This document shows, piece by piece, positions 33,400 to 40,965 of a stretch of 64,000 bases of DNA; position 1 is the first letter of the stretch, and every line of letters starts with the position of its first letter. Under the pieces are notes generated by a model. That model was not told the origin of the DNA and searched no databases. It was given only the letters and a program-made list of their open reading frames with translations. This DNA comes from Microcaldota archaeon. GTDB lineage: Archaea > Micrarchaeota > Micrarchaeia > Anstonellales > J096. The stretch spans positions 1 to 64,000 of the forward strand of contig WAMF01000023.1 in NCBI GenBank assembly GCA_015522475.1. The letters run 5' to 3'. The position numbers were made by a program, and so were the translations under genes.

Positions 33400-34434
33400 T
33401 TATTTAGCAAGATCTATTTCATACAATTTATTGGGTTGTATGCTTATTTTGTTTCGAGATATATCTATGCCGGTAGCGTAACCGGGTATGAACGAATCTA
33501 CTCCTTCCTTTGATGTGCTATCAAAAAGAGCAAAACTTAAGCTTTTTACTCCTGTTTTATGAGGAAGTACTGTAGTAAGATAGTATCCTAAGCCATTTAC
33601 ACTTCCCATCAATCCATCTGCTACGAGCCACTTGTTTTTCCATTTGAAAGCGGTGGCAGCGTGGTAATGAGATATTAATGGATCGTTTTCGCGGATATTC
33701 TTGTCGTAGTGAAGATCCACAAACAAAAGTGCTGATGGAATGTTGAGCTTTTTGAATACTGCAAGAAATAAGGCTGCTTCGTTAAGGCAGACACCTTCTT
33801 TCTTATTAAGGAGTGTTTCTACATCGATGTACATTTTTCCTTCATCTACTGCATAGGGATGAAGGCCTTCATTCATATACTTTACAGCTTTGATTATATC
33901 CTCCAACGTTTGCATGCCGTTGAATCGTCGTATGAATGACAAAATTTCAGCATTTAACTGAGGCCCGCTTAAAATAAGGACATTTGGTTGGTCTCCATTG
34001 AAGACAGGATATATCAAAATATCCTTTAATTGCGGTTGAGGCATTACATTTATTTCTAGGATTTCTCCACTTCTAATCTGCCTGTTCTCCTTTTCTTTAT
34101 ACTCTTTGTGCTTTTCATTTATCTCGTCTGATTCAGACCTTTTGATGTGATATGCAGCAGGTGTAGCAGGATTTGCAAGATCTATCTTCGAATAAGAGGA
34201 GTATGAATTTAAGTAGATGTAAACACCGAATAGAATGCTTGCAGTTGTGAATAAGAGGGGAGTAATAAGTTGCTTAACGCGTAAGCGCCTCTCTTTTGTT
34301 TCTTTTAGATGAGGAGATATTAAAGGAACCTGCTTGTTTGATATCTCTTTTTGCCCTTTGATTCTATTCTTTTCATCCTGTAAGGATGAGCTGGCTTGCT
34401 TTGTCTTTTTCCTTAACTCCTTTGTACTAGCCAT
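33400..34434 (-). CDS. Membrane-anchored transglutaminase-like protein
   Basis: 344 aa. A basic N-terminus (to about residue 55) is followed by one membrane helix (ITPLLFTTASILFGVYIYLN), placing the rest outside. The C-terminal 170 residues have a transglutaminase-like triad: Cys in KKEGVCLNEAALFLAVFKKL, His in SHYHAATAFKWKNKW and Asp in LVADGLMGSV. Such domains are cysteine proteases, amidases or crosslinkers; an envelope role is likely from topology. TATA-like TTTATAAG/GTTTAAATG sit 20-30 nt upstream. Confidence 0.75.
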   Translation of the reverse strand: MASTKELRKKTKQASSSLQDEKNRIKGQKEISNKQVPLISPHLKETKERRLRVKQLITPLLFTTASILFGVYIYLNSYSSYSKIDLANPATPAAYHIKRSESDEINEKHKEYKEKENRQIRSGEILEINVMPQPQLKDILIYPVFNGDQPNVLILSGPQLNAEILSFIRRFNGMQTLEDIIKAVKYMNEGLHPYAVDEGKMYIDVETLLNKKEGVCLNEAALFLAVFKKLNIPSALLFVDLHYDKNIRENDPLISHYHAATAFKWKNKWLVADGLMGSVNGLGYYLTTVLPHKTGVKSLSFALFDSTSKEGVDSFIPGYATGIDISRNKISIQPNKLYEIDLAK

Positions 34435-34561
34435 ATATTAATTGTGTTTATAAGTGTTTAAATGCCTTTCGTTTACCTAAGAGTATGGGCCTCAAAAGAA
34501 ATAGACCCACCGGTCTAATTCAGTTAATAAAAATTTAGCTCGACTAAGGTCAAATGTGATG

Positions 34562-35227
34562 CTAGAAAGGTCCGCCGAGAAATTCATTTATTGTTTTATA
34601 GGTGTATACTTTTCCATCCAAGGTCTTTAAAGTTATAGGGGGAATTTTTTCTTGTTGGAATGTTGCTCTCAAGTAAACTCTAAGGATATAAACCTTCTTT
34701 CCACCCTTAAGTGTTTCTTCTATGCCATAATAATGATCTGACCTATTTTTCGAATCTGCCTTTAGCCAGTCTTTCAAGGCTTTTTTAGATGAGAAGCTGC
34801 CAACAAACAACTCGTTTTTGGCCGTGAATGTACTGCTTGTGTTGTATTTTGCCATAAGCTGTCCGGTAGGCCCATAAATAATCACAGCAGGATCCTTTTC
34901 CCCTCTTTTAACGAATTTCACGTTGATATAATACTTCTCACGTGTTTTAGCTGATTGTGCCTTATTGGACGATTGAGTAGGTATCTTCTTGATTCGTATC
35001 ACAGCAGTGTAGGGCCCTCCTGTAGTAGACTTTGACAGTCCATTGGCTAATGTTGCAGCAAATCGATGGAGGTCTTGGAGATTTGTGAAGGGTAAGCTAT
35101 ATGTGATGTCCGAAATAGGGGTTGTGGTGTTGTATTGCAGATCCTTTATAATGGAGTTGGCTTCTTCTACTGGTGTAGGTTCTTTGACTCTTCTCTGTTG
35201 ACCTATCTTTTCGATTCCGCCATTCAT
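34562..35227 (-). CDS. Hypothetical protein, 221 aa
   Basis: Not recognised. Beta-rich and basic, without signal peptide or membrane helix. Segments YTAVIRIKKIP, YYINVKFVKRGEKDPAVIIY, VYILRVYLRATF and ITLKTLDGKVYTYKTINEF alternate strands and turns, and the protein ends LGGPF. TTTATAAAG (35249-35257) is 26 nt upstream, so it is leaderless. It lies between the transglutaminase-like and radical SAM genes but has its own promoter. Confidence 0.6.
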   Translation of the reverse strand: MNGGIEKIGQQRRVKEPTPVEEANSIIKDLQYNTTTPISDITYSLPFTNLQDLHRFAATLANGLSKSTTGGPYTAVIRIKKIPTQSSNKAQSAKTREKYYINVKFVKRGEKDPAVIIYGPTGQLMAKYNTSSTFTAKNELFVGSFSSKKALKDWLKADSKNRSDHYYGIEETLKGGKKVYILRVYLRATFQQEKIPPITLKTLDGKVYTYKTINEFLGGPF

Positions 35228-35301
35228 ATGTAAACAACTCCGGGAAGATTTATAAAGTCAACCCTTGGCCAATCCTTCTACTCTCTCATTAATTATTTTT
35301 C

Positions 35302-36342
35302 TCATTTCTCTATGGCCATTTTCTTGTTCCATATGCCAGCTATTTTTTCACCACAGCGTCTGCATGTGCCATGTTCTACGTCGAGGTTCACAACAAAGGA
35401 CTTGAAGCCTTCTCTTCTAACAAGGAGGGCTCCACATTTTGGGCAGTATGTGTTCTCATAGTCTGTTTGGACGTTCCCTACATAGACGTAGGAGAGCCCC
35501 TCTTCGAGCGCCACCTTTCTTAGCTTTATAAGCTCCTCTGCTCTTGTTCTCGGCCTGTCGAGCATCTTATAGTCTGGATGGAAAGCTGTGAGATGCCATG
35601 GCATTTCAGGGTCTACTGATTTTAAGAATCGGGCTGCTTCCCTTATTTCGTCTTCGCTGTCGTTTAAGCCAGGGATGATGAGCGTCGTCACTTCCACCCA
35701 TATGCCACGCTTCTTAGCCTCTTTTATAGATTCAAGGACGGGCTTGAGCGTGGCCTTTGTGTATTGCCTGTAAAACTTGTCTGTAAAGGCCTTTAGGTCT
35801 ATGTTAACGGCGTCGAGGAATCTGGCAAGGTGTGCCCATGCTGTTTTTGTTTCATAGCCCGAGCTTACGAATACGTTAAATAGGCCCTCCTTTCTCGCTA
35901 GTCTGCCTATGTCTCGAGCGTATTCGTACCATATGATGGGCTCGTTGTATGTATAAGCTATTGTAGATGCAGAGTAACGCTTTGCCTCTTGCACGACGAT
36001 TTTGGGCGGCAAATCATAGTAAAATGAGGTGTCTAAACCTTCTCTGTAAGCTTGGCTCAGCTCCCAATTTTGGCAGAATTGGCACATGAAATTACAGCCA
36101 TATGTGCCTAACGAATAGGCTGTAGTGCCCGGCAGGAAGTGAAATAGAGGCTTTTTTTCTATAGGATCGATGCCAAGGGCCGCTGGCTTTCCATAGACAA
36201 TCAGGTCTAGCTTGCCGTTTACGTTTTTCCTAACGCCGCAGACACCTGTTTCTCCCGGCGGTATAATGCAATGCCTAGAACACGCCAAACACTGAATGTA
36301 GTTGTTTTTGAGCTTTTTAACCAAAGGCCAGCGTACAATCAT
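35302..36342 (-). CDS. amrS: AmmeMemoRadiSam system radical SAM enzyme
   Basis: 346 aa. The radical SAM cluster motif CxxxCxxC is in LGTYGCNFMCQFCQNWELSQ. The N-terminal CLACSRHCIIPPGETGVCGV and the C-terminal Cys pairs (CPKCGALLV and CRRCGEKI) form extra metal sites typical of this PflA-like family. Further signatures are TIAYTYNEPIIWYEYARDIG and VNIDLKAFTDKFYRQ. Works with Memo (31890-32681) and AMMECR1 in an unresolved modification. TATA (TTTTTAAGC, 36365-36373) is 27 nt upstream, so it is leaderless. Confidence 0.92.
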   Translation of the reverse strand: MIVRWPLVKKLKNNYIQCLACSRHCIIPPGETGVCGVRKNVNGKLDLIVYGKPAALGIDPIEKKPLFHFLPGTTAYSLGTYGCNFMCQFCQNWELSQAYREGLDTSFYYDLPPKIVVQEAKRYSASTIAYTYNEPIIWYEYARDIGRLARKEGLFNVFVSSGYETKTAWAHLARFLDAVNIDLKAFTDKFYRQYTKATLKPVLESIKEAKKRGIWVEVTTLIIPGLNDSEDEIREAARFLKSVDPEMPWHLTAFHPDYKMLDRPRTRAEELIKLRKVALEEGLSYVYVGNVQTDYENTYCPKCGALLVRREGFKSFVVNLDVEHGTCRRCGEKIAGIWNKKMAIEK

Positions 36343-36497
36343 AAAGACAAATGAGCCTCGCCCTTTTTAAGCTTACGTTTTAGCTGGCCTTGGCTGGGTC
36401 TTGTAGCTGCAACTGAGACTTCAAGAGTGTAAAGATGTTGTGCATCTAGAGGTGCACGTCTAAGAGGGGGTATCCAAGCAGGCAGGACGAGAGGAAC

Positions 36498-37526
36498 CTA
36501 AGAGGAGGTCTCATTCTTGGCATTCTTGGATGCTTCCTTTATAGAGCCCACAGAAAGCTCATATTTTAGAATCCAATCGCCGCTAACAGTGACATTACCC
36601 ACCAAGCTCACATTGCTGCCAGCAGATAGAGGCTCGCGGAGTGTTAAAGGTATACTACCTATTTTTGGAACATATACAATGGCCTTTTCTACAAAGGTGT
36701 AGTTGAAAGGCAAATCTAGAGGCTTAGGGCTAAGAAGGTAAGAAGGCTTAGGTTTAGCGTCTTTGAAGTCCTGCTTGAGCTCTGTTATATTTGTGAAGTT
36801 TTTGTTTACAATGACGTAGCCGTTGCCAACATAGCTTGTGTAAGGTGTTTCATGGGCGTAGTTCGTCAATACAATGTCGCTTATGTGTGCTAGCTTCTCA
36901 CCTCTAAAGGCCGTTCTATTCTCAAAGGGCAGGGTGTAGTTGTAGAAGGCCTCGCTCACGTTGATTATTTGAGCGGTCTCGTTGACGCCTTTGTTTAAGA
37001 AGAATAATCCCGATGGATAAATCTCGACTATGGACCCATTCTTCATAGCTACTTTGCCCGAGAGCGCCACTTTTTTGCTGAGGGGGATGAAGCGCTTTAA
37101 TTTAAGTTCCACGTCGTAGTAAGCAGGTATTGTTCCATTGGCTAACGTGACATTGACGACAGTAAGCTTTTCTGTGAACACGGCTGAAACATTGCCAGCT
37201 GAGACGGCAGAGAGGTTTGATAACTTTTCCAGCCCTTCGTTGGCCATGTATGTGTTTTCTAGCTGTATGACGGGTATGTCTGCTTTTCTCATGGCATTGG
37301 CGAAATCTGCGTCGTCAGTTGAAACCATTTCTATTGACGATACGTTGGCTGTGAATATGGCTGGCTCGATTATGGGCTTAGTCTCCACAACCTTCCTCTT
37401 CTCTACTTGGTGTATAAAGAAGGAGTAGAGCATCTCTCCTAAGAAAAGCAGCGTAACTATCCATATGGCAAGTTGCTTGAGCAGATTTTTGTCGAGCAGC
37501 TTAGCTTTTATGCTATTCCAATCCAT
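36498..37526 (-). CDS. Membrane-anchored surface protein dense in N-glycosylation sequons
   Basis: 342 aa. A cytosolic N-tail of about 18 residues precedes a membrane helix (LAIWIVTLLFLGEMLYSFFI). The extracellular region of about 300 residues carries 16 N-x-S/T sequons by my count. It is beta-rich with no catalytic motif seen. ATG at 37526 has GAGGG about 5 nt upstream; a longer opening to 37595 passes through the promoter. It diverges from the FKBP gene, and the A/T box GCCTTAAAATACC (37560-37572) may serve both. Confidence 0.68.
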   Translation of the reverse strand: MDWNSIKAKLLDKNLLKQLAIWIVTLLFLGEMLYSFFIHQVEKRKVVETKPIIEPAIFTANVSSIEMVSTDDADFANAMRKADIPVIQLENTYMANEGLEKLSNLSAVSAGNVSAVFTEKLTVVNVTLANGTIPAYYDVELKLKRFIPLSKKVALSGKVAMKNGSIVEIYPSGLFFLNKGVNETAQIINVSEAFYNYTLPFENRTAFRGEKLAHISDIVLTNYAHETPYTSYVGNGYVIVNKNFTNITELKQDFKDAKPKPSYLLSPKPLDLPFNYTFVEKAIVYVPKIGSIPLTLREPLSAGSNVSLVGNVTVSGDWILKYELSVGSIKEASKNAKNETSS

Positions 37527-37604
37527 TCTATCCCTCGAAGCGAAGCATATTGGGGCAGTAAGCCTTAAAATACCATAGGCAGAAAGGCAAGGCAAGGTGG
37601 AAAT

Positions 37605-38210
37605 ATGGCAGTATTTGGCGACTTCATCCTCATAAAGATGAGGATCAAAGACAAAGAAGGTAATGTATTAGAAGAAGGTAGAGATAAAGGCGACGTTTAC
37701 GTCTATGGGCTGAATAGGATCTTGCCCAAAGTGGATTTGGCTATAGCTCAAATGAAAGAAGGGGAAGAGCGTGTGCTCACACTTGAGCCTCAAGATGCTT
37801 ACGGCATGCCCAACCCCGAGCTCATAAAGACATATCCTGCAGCTCAGTTTAAGCAAGTGCCAAAGGTAGGAGATGTGCTTGAGTCACAGACGCCTCAAGG
37901 GCCTATACGCGGTGTTGTTAAGAGGGTCGAGAATGGCCGCATTACTATAGACTTCAACCCCCAATATGCGGGTAAGACACTTGTATTCGAGGTAAAGGTG
38001 TTGGGCATAGCTAAAGACGAGGCAGAGAAGATCAAGTATACACTCATGCAGTACGATGCCGAAGACAAAGTAGATGCCGATACAAAGGCGAAGAAGTTTG
38101 TTATAAAGGACGCTGAGCTCTATGGCAAAGTTGGGCCTACACTTGCCTTCCTCTTCCCAGAATACAGCTTGGAGTTGAAAGAAGGGGAAGGGCAGAAGAA
38201 AGAAGCCTGA
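37605..38210 (+). CDS. FKBP-type peptidyl-prolyl isomerase (SlyD-like)
   Basis: 201 aa. Catalyses proline isomerisation and acts as a chaperone. MAVFGDFILIKMRIKDKEGN starts the FKBP fold. VYGLNRILPKVDLAIAQMKE is the active-site loop and AYGMPNPELIKTYPAAQF starts the inserted IF chaperone domain. The FKBP fold resumes with NPQYAGKTLVFEVKVLG. The C-terminal 60 residues are an archaeal long-type extension. ATG with AGGTGG upstream. Cytosolic. Confidence 0.92.
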   Translation: MAVFGDFILIKMRIKDKEGNVLEEGRDKGDVYVYGLNRILPKVDLAIAQMKEGEERVLTLEPQDAYGMPNPELIKTYPAAQFKQVPKVGDVLESQTPQGPIRGVVKRVENGRITIDFNPQYAGKTLVFEVKVLGIAKDEAEKIKYTLMQYDAEDKVDADTKAKKFVIKDAELYGKVGPTLAFLFPEYSLELKEGEGQKKEA

Positions 38211-38267
38211 GTTGAGTAAGTAAAGAGTAGCTAAAAATAGTAATAAGTAGCAGAAATAAGCAGGGAT

Positions 38268-38315
38268 AATTAGCGAGCGGAGCGAGCATTAGGAGCTCAT
38301 CCTGCTTGTTTTAAT
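38268..38315 (+). terminator. Hairpin terminator after the FKBP gene
   Basis: AAGCAGG (38268-38274) pairs with CCTGCTT (38301-38307), extended by AT/AT past a bulged G. The loop is a GCGAGCGGAGCGAGC imperfect palindrome. TTTTAATCTTATTTTT follows. Confidence 0.5.
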
Positions 38316-38458
38316 CTTATTTTTCCACCTCTATCTTTTTTATGTCCATTTTCTATCTTCAAAAAACAGAGGGATGAAAAATAAAAAAGGGTTTTTGATA
38401 CCTATGGGCAGTGCTCAGTCATAGGCGGCACAGATATACCTCAATACATTTTTGCTTA

Positions 38459-38707
38459 TCATATGTTGAAATCAACAACATCCAGCTCGCTTATATTGAC
38501 ACTGTCATTTACTTCTGCCAAATCGCTGTCATTTATGGAGATGTTTACTACACCTACTTCGTTGGCACTACCTGCTCCTTGATTAGCGCTTCCTTGTCCA
38601 CCTTGCCCAAGCTGTGCTCCTGTGTTAGATTGGCTCTTACTCTGTACACAGCCTGCTATGAAGAGGAGGCTAGCTAGAAGAAACACTGCTAGTATAGCTT
38701 TTTGCAT
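38459..38707 (-). CDS. Small lipoprotein
   Basis: 82 aa. The signal peptide ends in a lipobox: MQKAILAVFLLASLLFIAGC with Cys at 20, so it is probably lipid-anchored outside. The mature part is Gly/Gln/Ser/Asn-rich and then acidic, with four N-x-S/T sequons (for example VNISINDSDL). Start ATG 38707 is preceded by GGGGAT. Another in-frame ATG (38719) abuts the TAA of the upstream gene, so the pair is an operon. Confidence 0.75.
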   Translation of the reverse strand: MQKAILAVFLLASLLFIAGCVQSKSQSNTGAQLGQGGQGSANQGAGSANEVGVVNISINDSDLAEVNDSVNISELDVVDFNI

Positions 38708-38719
38708 GATATCCCCCAT

Positions 38720-39847
38720 TTAGCTACTGTTGCTGCCATTTGCTTGGCTGCTTGCTTGATTTGACTTATTTAAGTTCGAGCTCTTTGAGCCGTTCATTCC
38801 TTTTCCAGCTTTCATATGGGCACCTGCACCCGCTTCGGCTCTTACTTCGGCATGAAGTGAACTTAGTGCTTGTCTAAGTTCTTTGTAGGCAGAGATTACG
38901 TCACCCTTAGCTTCTCTTAATTGTTCAGCGCTTGCATTGCAGTCGTTAATCAGGGCTTTTGCGCTTTCTATCTTTGCCTCAAAGGTTTGGAGAGCTTCTC
39001 TTGTTTTAGACATGTCAAAGCCTTTTGCTTCGAACTTTGCTGTGGCATTTTCCAACCTTTGGCCGGCTCTTTCAGCTCTGTTTACAACTGCCTTTAAAGC
39101 TGTGCATTGTCCATATATTGCTACTTCTTTGGCATCCTCTTTAGCCGCTTTCCATCCCTCCCTTATTTTTTGTACACCTGCTCTTACTTCGTCTATGCTT
39201 GTTGCATTGTGTATACTTTGGTTGAGCTCTTCTAAGTTCTCGATGTGAAGTTGTATCTTGGCTAGGATTTCTGCCTTTGTTTCATTGTCTATATGGGAGT
39301 TTTGCTGAATGAAGCTGGAGATTTGTTGGAGCTCACCTATGGCTACGTTTAAGCCTCTTGCAATGTACTCCTTTGAAAGGTTGAGCTTTTCCTCCGGCGT
39401 AGCATTGGCCATCTTCTTCCGGAGCATTGCTTTCTCTTTTATATAGGATTGGATTCTCGTTCTCATTTCAGCTCTCTTTTGAAGGAAGCGCTGTCTTGCC
39501 TCTTTCCATGCTTCAACTGTCTTTGGCATTTTCTGCCTGAACTGACTGACGAGTGTTCTATATCGAGCAGCTCTTTCAGGAGGGACGCGCGTTAAGATGG
39601 GCTTTACTGGCGCTATAACAGGCCTTATTTGGTTTTTCCTCGTTTGAGGTATGCCTTCCCCTGAGACACGCTCAGAGATGTTCGCGCTTCCATTTACGCC
39701 TCCAGCTTGTGCATGCATCGATGTATTTACACTTACATTACCGCCTTTTGTGTTGACCATAGCGCTGCCTTTAACAAAGCCACCCCATGCGCTTGTAAGG
39801 CCTATAGCCAACACAACCAACACAATCATACTTATGTAGCTTTTCAT
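38720..39847 (-). CDS. Secreted helical protein, 375 aa, with sequons
   Basis: Not recognised. The N-terminal signal sequence (KSYISMIVLVVLAIGLTSAW) is followed by a Gly/Asn/Val-rich segment and then a long helical coiled-coil-like region (WKEARQRFLQKRAEMRTRIQ). The C-terminus is Asn/Ser-rich. About a dozen N-x-S/T sequons are present, so it is a candidate glycoprotein. ATG at 39847 follows GGTGAT; GTTTATAAAC (39880-39889) is about 26 nt before the expected transcript start. Operon with the lipoprotein. Confidence 0.68.
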   Translation of the reverse strand: MKSYISMIVLVVLAIGLTSAWGGFVKGSAMVNTKGGNVSVNTSMHAQAGGVNGSANISERVSGEGIPQTRKNQIRPVIAPVKPILTRVPPERAARYRTLVSQFRQKMPKTVEAWKEARQRFLQKRAEMRTRIQSYIKEKAMLRKKMANATPEEKLNLSKEYIARGLNVAIGELQQISSFIQQNSHIDNETKAEILAKIQLHIENLEELNQSIHNATSIDEVRAGVQKIREGWKAAKEDAKEVAIYGQCTALKAVVNRAERAGQRLENATAKFEAKGFDMSKTREALQTFEAKIESAKALINDCNASAEQLREAKGDVISAYKELRQALSSLHAEVRAEAGAGAHMKAGKGMNGSKSSNLNKSNQASSQANGSNSS

Positions 39848-40017
39848 GCTATCACCCAACGAGCCCTCGCATTACTTGTTTATAAACATTCTTTAGCAAC
39901 CCTTTAGGAAAACTTTAGTAAAGCTTTAGAGCAAGGTGTTGGGCTTAAAGAAGGAGACAGCTTCCCCTTTGTAGAACCATAAGTTTATAAACATTTTTCC
40001 ACACATTACAACTTTAT

Positions 40018-40416
40018 ATGATTCCCTTCTCCACTCAGCAATTAGGGAAAGCAAAGCCCTTGAGGGCTAGGCCGCAGGAGGTTAAGCGAAGGAAGGCCAA
40101 GGCGGCTAAGCTCTTTGCAGCTTTCTTCTTAACCAGCTCTCTGCTCGTTGCCTCGCCAGCACCCTCAAAAACTGTGGAACCTGTTAGGGCTGTAAGGGTG
40201 AAGGAAAGGTTAAAAGTAGGAAAGAAGCAACCCTTTGAAAAGCTGACTTGTTGCCACACAGCACAGTCTGAGGTAGAGAAGGAGCCCTTAGACAAGTCCT
40301 CTCATCCACCTACTCTTAAGGACAAGGTCTGGAAAGTGGTTATACGCTTGCTCCTCTTTGGGGGTGCCATTGCCACATTTTTCACCACTCTCGGCCTTCT
40401 TGTCATGTCTTTATAG
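40018..40416 (+). CDS. Small two-helix membrane protein, 132 aa (possibly truncated by TAG)
   Basis: Not recognised. It has a basic N-terminus, a hydrophobic segment (AAFFLTSSLLVASPAP), a basic middle with Cys-Cys (KLTCCHTAQ) and a C-terminal membrane helix (VIRLLLFGGAIATFFTTLGL). It ends at TAG 40414-40416. The same frame stays open for another 181 codons, up to 40962, so the stop may be an interruption of a longer gene. TTTATAAAC (39990-39998) is 24-26 nt upstream, so it is leaderless. Confidence 0.6.
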   Translation: MIPFSTQQLGKAKPLRARPQEVKRRKAKAAKLFAAFFLTSSLLVASPAPSKTVEPVRAVRVKERLKVGKKQPFEKLTCCHTAQSEVEKEPLDKSSHPPTLKDKVWKVVIRLLLFGGAIATFFTTLGLLVMSL

Positions 40417-40551
40417 TTTCTTGGCAGATATTTAGACTATCTTTTAGACTATCAAAATGTAGATGAATTTATCAAGAGAAGGCTGTGGGTATGGAAGCAC
40501 CAGCTTTCCTTCTTCTTCAAAAAGAAGAGGGAAGAGCTCTTCTATCAGACA

Positions 40552-40962
40552 GTGATGGAGAGCTTTTCTGAGGATGAGGACATCGCTTCCAAAGGCAGGG
40601 AAAAGCTTCGTGCCATAGCGAAGAGGCGCTCTTTGGCCAAGCTTTTCAGGGAACTAGAGAAAGAGCAGAGAGAAGAAATCGTTAAGAAGGTCGAGGAAAG
40701 GTTAAAGAAAGGCATACTCCCCGGTTCACTCAATAGACTTCTTTGGTTAATTGAAGAGCTGCTTATAGTGGAGGCTCTTCCTCAAGTTCTCTGTTTCTAC
40801 AATGAGCGGAAGGAGAATGAAACCACTTACTCCGCAGCTAAGGTTGAGAAGGTCCTGAAAAGGCTTTTAAAAGAGGGCCAAGCCATGAAGTTCATCAATC
40901 CCTTCTCAGAAAAGAGCCCTACCTTTAACTCCCTCCTTTTCTTCTTAAGCCATCTCTGTTAA
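40552..40962 (+). CDS. Downstream in-frame segment after TAG, 136 aa, helical
   Basis: It is in the same frame as the gene that ends at 40416. Codons from 40417 are open but the first usual start is GTG/ATG at 40552/40555. The product is charged and helical (REKLRAIAKRRSLAKLFREL, then IEELLIVEALPQVLCFYNER). It is either an independent gene with a poor start signal, or the 3' part of a gene broken at or read through the TAG. It ends four bases from the stop of the convergent HEAT gene. Confidence 0.45.
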   Translation: MMESFSEDEDIASKGREKLRAIAKRRSLAKLFRELEKEQREEIVKKVEERLKKGILPGSLNRLLWLIEELLIVEALPQVLCFYNERKENETTYSAAKVEKVLKRLLKEGQAMKFINPFSEKSPTFNSLLFFLSHLC

Positions 40963-40965
40963 CTA

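Noticed and set aside
38459-38719. ATG at 38719 as the start of the lipoprotein
   Set aside because: It would put MGDI before the signal peptide. The same GGGGAT acts better as a ribosome-binding site for the ATG at 38707, so the shorter form was used, though the longer one is not excluded.
40414-40416. TAG as a pyrrolysine codon
   Set aside because: TAG is used as a normal stop by several clear genes in the window and no pyl genes were seen, so a nonsense change or true stop is more likely.
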